A stretch of DNA of 6,709 nucleotides, taken from assembly GCA_946628865.1 (NCBI GenBank), contig CAMOXE010000053.1, forward strand, positions 1-6,709. The letters run 5' to 3'. Of the stretch, positions 6,191-6,709 are shown piece by piece; the stretch's first letter is position 1, and each line of letters opens with the position of its first letter. The stretch comes from an uncultured Clostridia bacterium. GTDB lineage: Bacteria; Bacillota; Clostridia; Christensenellales; Borkfalkiaceae. Below the pieces are notes generated by a model. It worked only from the letters and a program-made list of their open reading frames with translations, was not told the origin of the DNA and did not search any database. The position numbers and the translations under genes are program-made.

Positions 6191-6254
6191 TTTTTCATAG
6201 TTTTATAAATAAATAATTATTACGTTTGACATAAATCGCATTAAATGATATAAT
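6191..6254 (+). promoter_or_regulatory. Consensus sigma-A promoter of the PadR-type gene, with AT-rich upstream tract
   Basis: TTGACA (6226-6231) and TATAAT (6249-6254) both match the housekeeping consensus perfectly with the ideal 17-base spacing. A nearly pure A/T stretch (about 6191-6222) directly upstream could act as an UP element. The predicted start is near 6261, only about 12 nt before the ATG, so the mRNA would begin at or just before the GGAG site. TTTGAC (6225-6230) and GTCAAA (6258-6263) form an exact 6-bp inverted repeat bracketing the promoter, a possible operator. Confidence 0.88.
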
Positions 6255-6272
6255 AAAGTCAAAGGAGACGTT

Positions 6273-6709
6273 ATGGCGAATAATTATATAAGCGCGGAAA
6301 TGATTCGCGGTCATATAGATACGTTTATTTTATTGGCGCTTAAAAGCGGCGATAAAGATTCAAACGATATACGCTTAGACATCGAGGCGAGATCCGACAA
6401 TAAGTACAGCGTAAAACAAGGTACGTTCTACAGTGCAATGCAGCGGCTCGTTAAACAGAACTACATTACCGAATATCGTTCAAGCGCGACTGACGGCATA
6501 CGCAGAAAATACTATTCTTTATCTGAAAAAGGTAGAAAATTCCTTACCGGCAGTCTTGCGAAGTGGGATACGTCGCGCGATTTTATCGACGAAATGATCG
6601 ACGGCGAAGTAAAGGCAAAGCCTGTTAAAGAGATTGTCGCTCAAGACGATAAAGACGACGAGTTTGAAAGTTTAAAGAATATCGTATCCGCTTCCGACGA
6701 TAAAGAAAT
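6273..6709 (+). CDS. PadR-family winged-helix transcriptional regulator (3' end outside window)
   Basis: Proteins of the PadR family are dimeric DNA-binding repressors, often autoregulated and controlling efflux pumps, stress or membrane functions. The frame is open from ATG 6273 to the window edge (145 complete codons). Residues 10-91 match the PadR winged helix: MIRGHIDTFILLALKSGDK (first helix), DIRLDIEARS, recognition region KQGTFYSAMQRLVKQNYI, wing with TDGIRRKYY, and SLSEKGRKFL. After the domain comes a highly charged, acidic stretch (about 108-145, with DDKDDEFES) unlike the compact dimerisation helix of short PadR proteins; the end of the protein is not visible. The start is fixed by GGAG (6264-6267) five bases upstream and by the promoter. 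It diverges from the recombinase gene. Target genes and inducer cannot be told from this window. Confidence 0.88.
   Translation, partial: MANNYISAEMIRGHIDTFILLALKSGDKDSNDIRLDIEARSDNKYSVKQGTFYSAMQRLVKQNYITEYRSSATDGIRRKYYSLSEKGRKFLTGSLAKWDTSRDFIDEMIDGEVKAKPVKEIVAQDDKDDEFESLKNIVSASDDKE

Noticed and set aside
6030..6272. SOS box, CRISPR repeat or tRNA in the divergent intergenic region
   Set aside because: No GAAC-N4-GTTC type site, no regularly spaced repeats and no cloverleaf could be found.

Overview
The window looks like chromosome from an endospore-forming member of the Bacillota, most likely an uncultured, AT-rich Clostridia lineage. The grounds are three sporulation-associated genes in a row (spoIVB, spoIIM and a dacF-type carboxypeptidase), the recN-spoIVB neighbourhood known from Bacillus and Clostridium, strong GGAGG-type ribosome binding sites, and a moderately low GC content. 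No phage, transposon, CRISPR or defence module is visible. The genus cannot be named from the sequence alone.

Left part, plus strand (1-3653): the C-terminal half of the DNA repair ATPase RecN enters from the left edge. It is followed by the forespore signalling protease SpoIVB, the engulfment membrane protein SpoIIM, and a D,D-carboxypeptidase of the DacF/PBP5 type. In Bacillus subtilis spo0A follows spoIVB. Here that place is taken by spoIIM and dacF, which in B. subtilis lie elsewhere. Together the genes serve engulfment (SpoIIM), activation of the late mother-cell sigma factor (SpoIVB) and peptidoglycan trimming (DacF).

Right part, minus strand (6029-3722): a tyrosine recombinase and the ribosome-associated GTPase HflX form a two-gene operon whose reading frames overlap by 8 bases. 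It converges on dacF, and the two transcription units share a 20-bp perfect inverted repeat at 3689-3730 that covers the hflX stop codon. Divergent from the recombinase, across a 243-bp intergenic region, is a PadR-type winged-helix regulator that runs off the right edge. It has a full-consensus sigma-A promoter (TTGACA, 17 bp, TATAAT) and a predicted leader of only about 12 nt. The same intergenic region holds a long dyad and repeated TTTTGCGCA elements that look like regulator binding sites.

The most notable signal is regulatory. The ribosome binding sites of both spoIVB and spoIIM are buried in the right arm of long hairpins (11 and 12 bp or more). In both cases a weak sporulation-sigma-like promoter lies so that its own transcript would start after the left arm and leave the site free. 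This suggests, but does not prove, that read-through mRNA is kept silent while stage-specific transcripts are translated.
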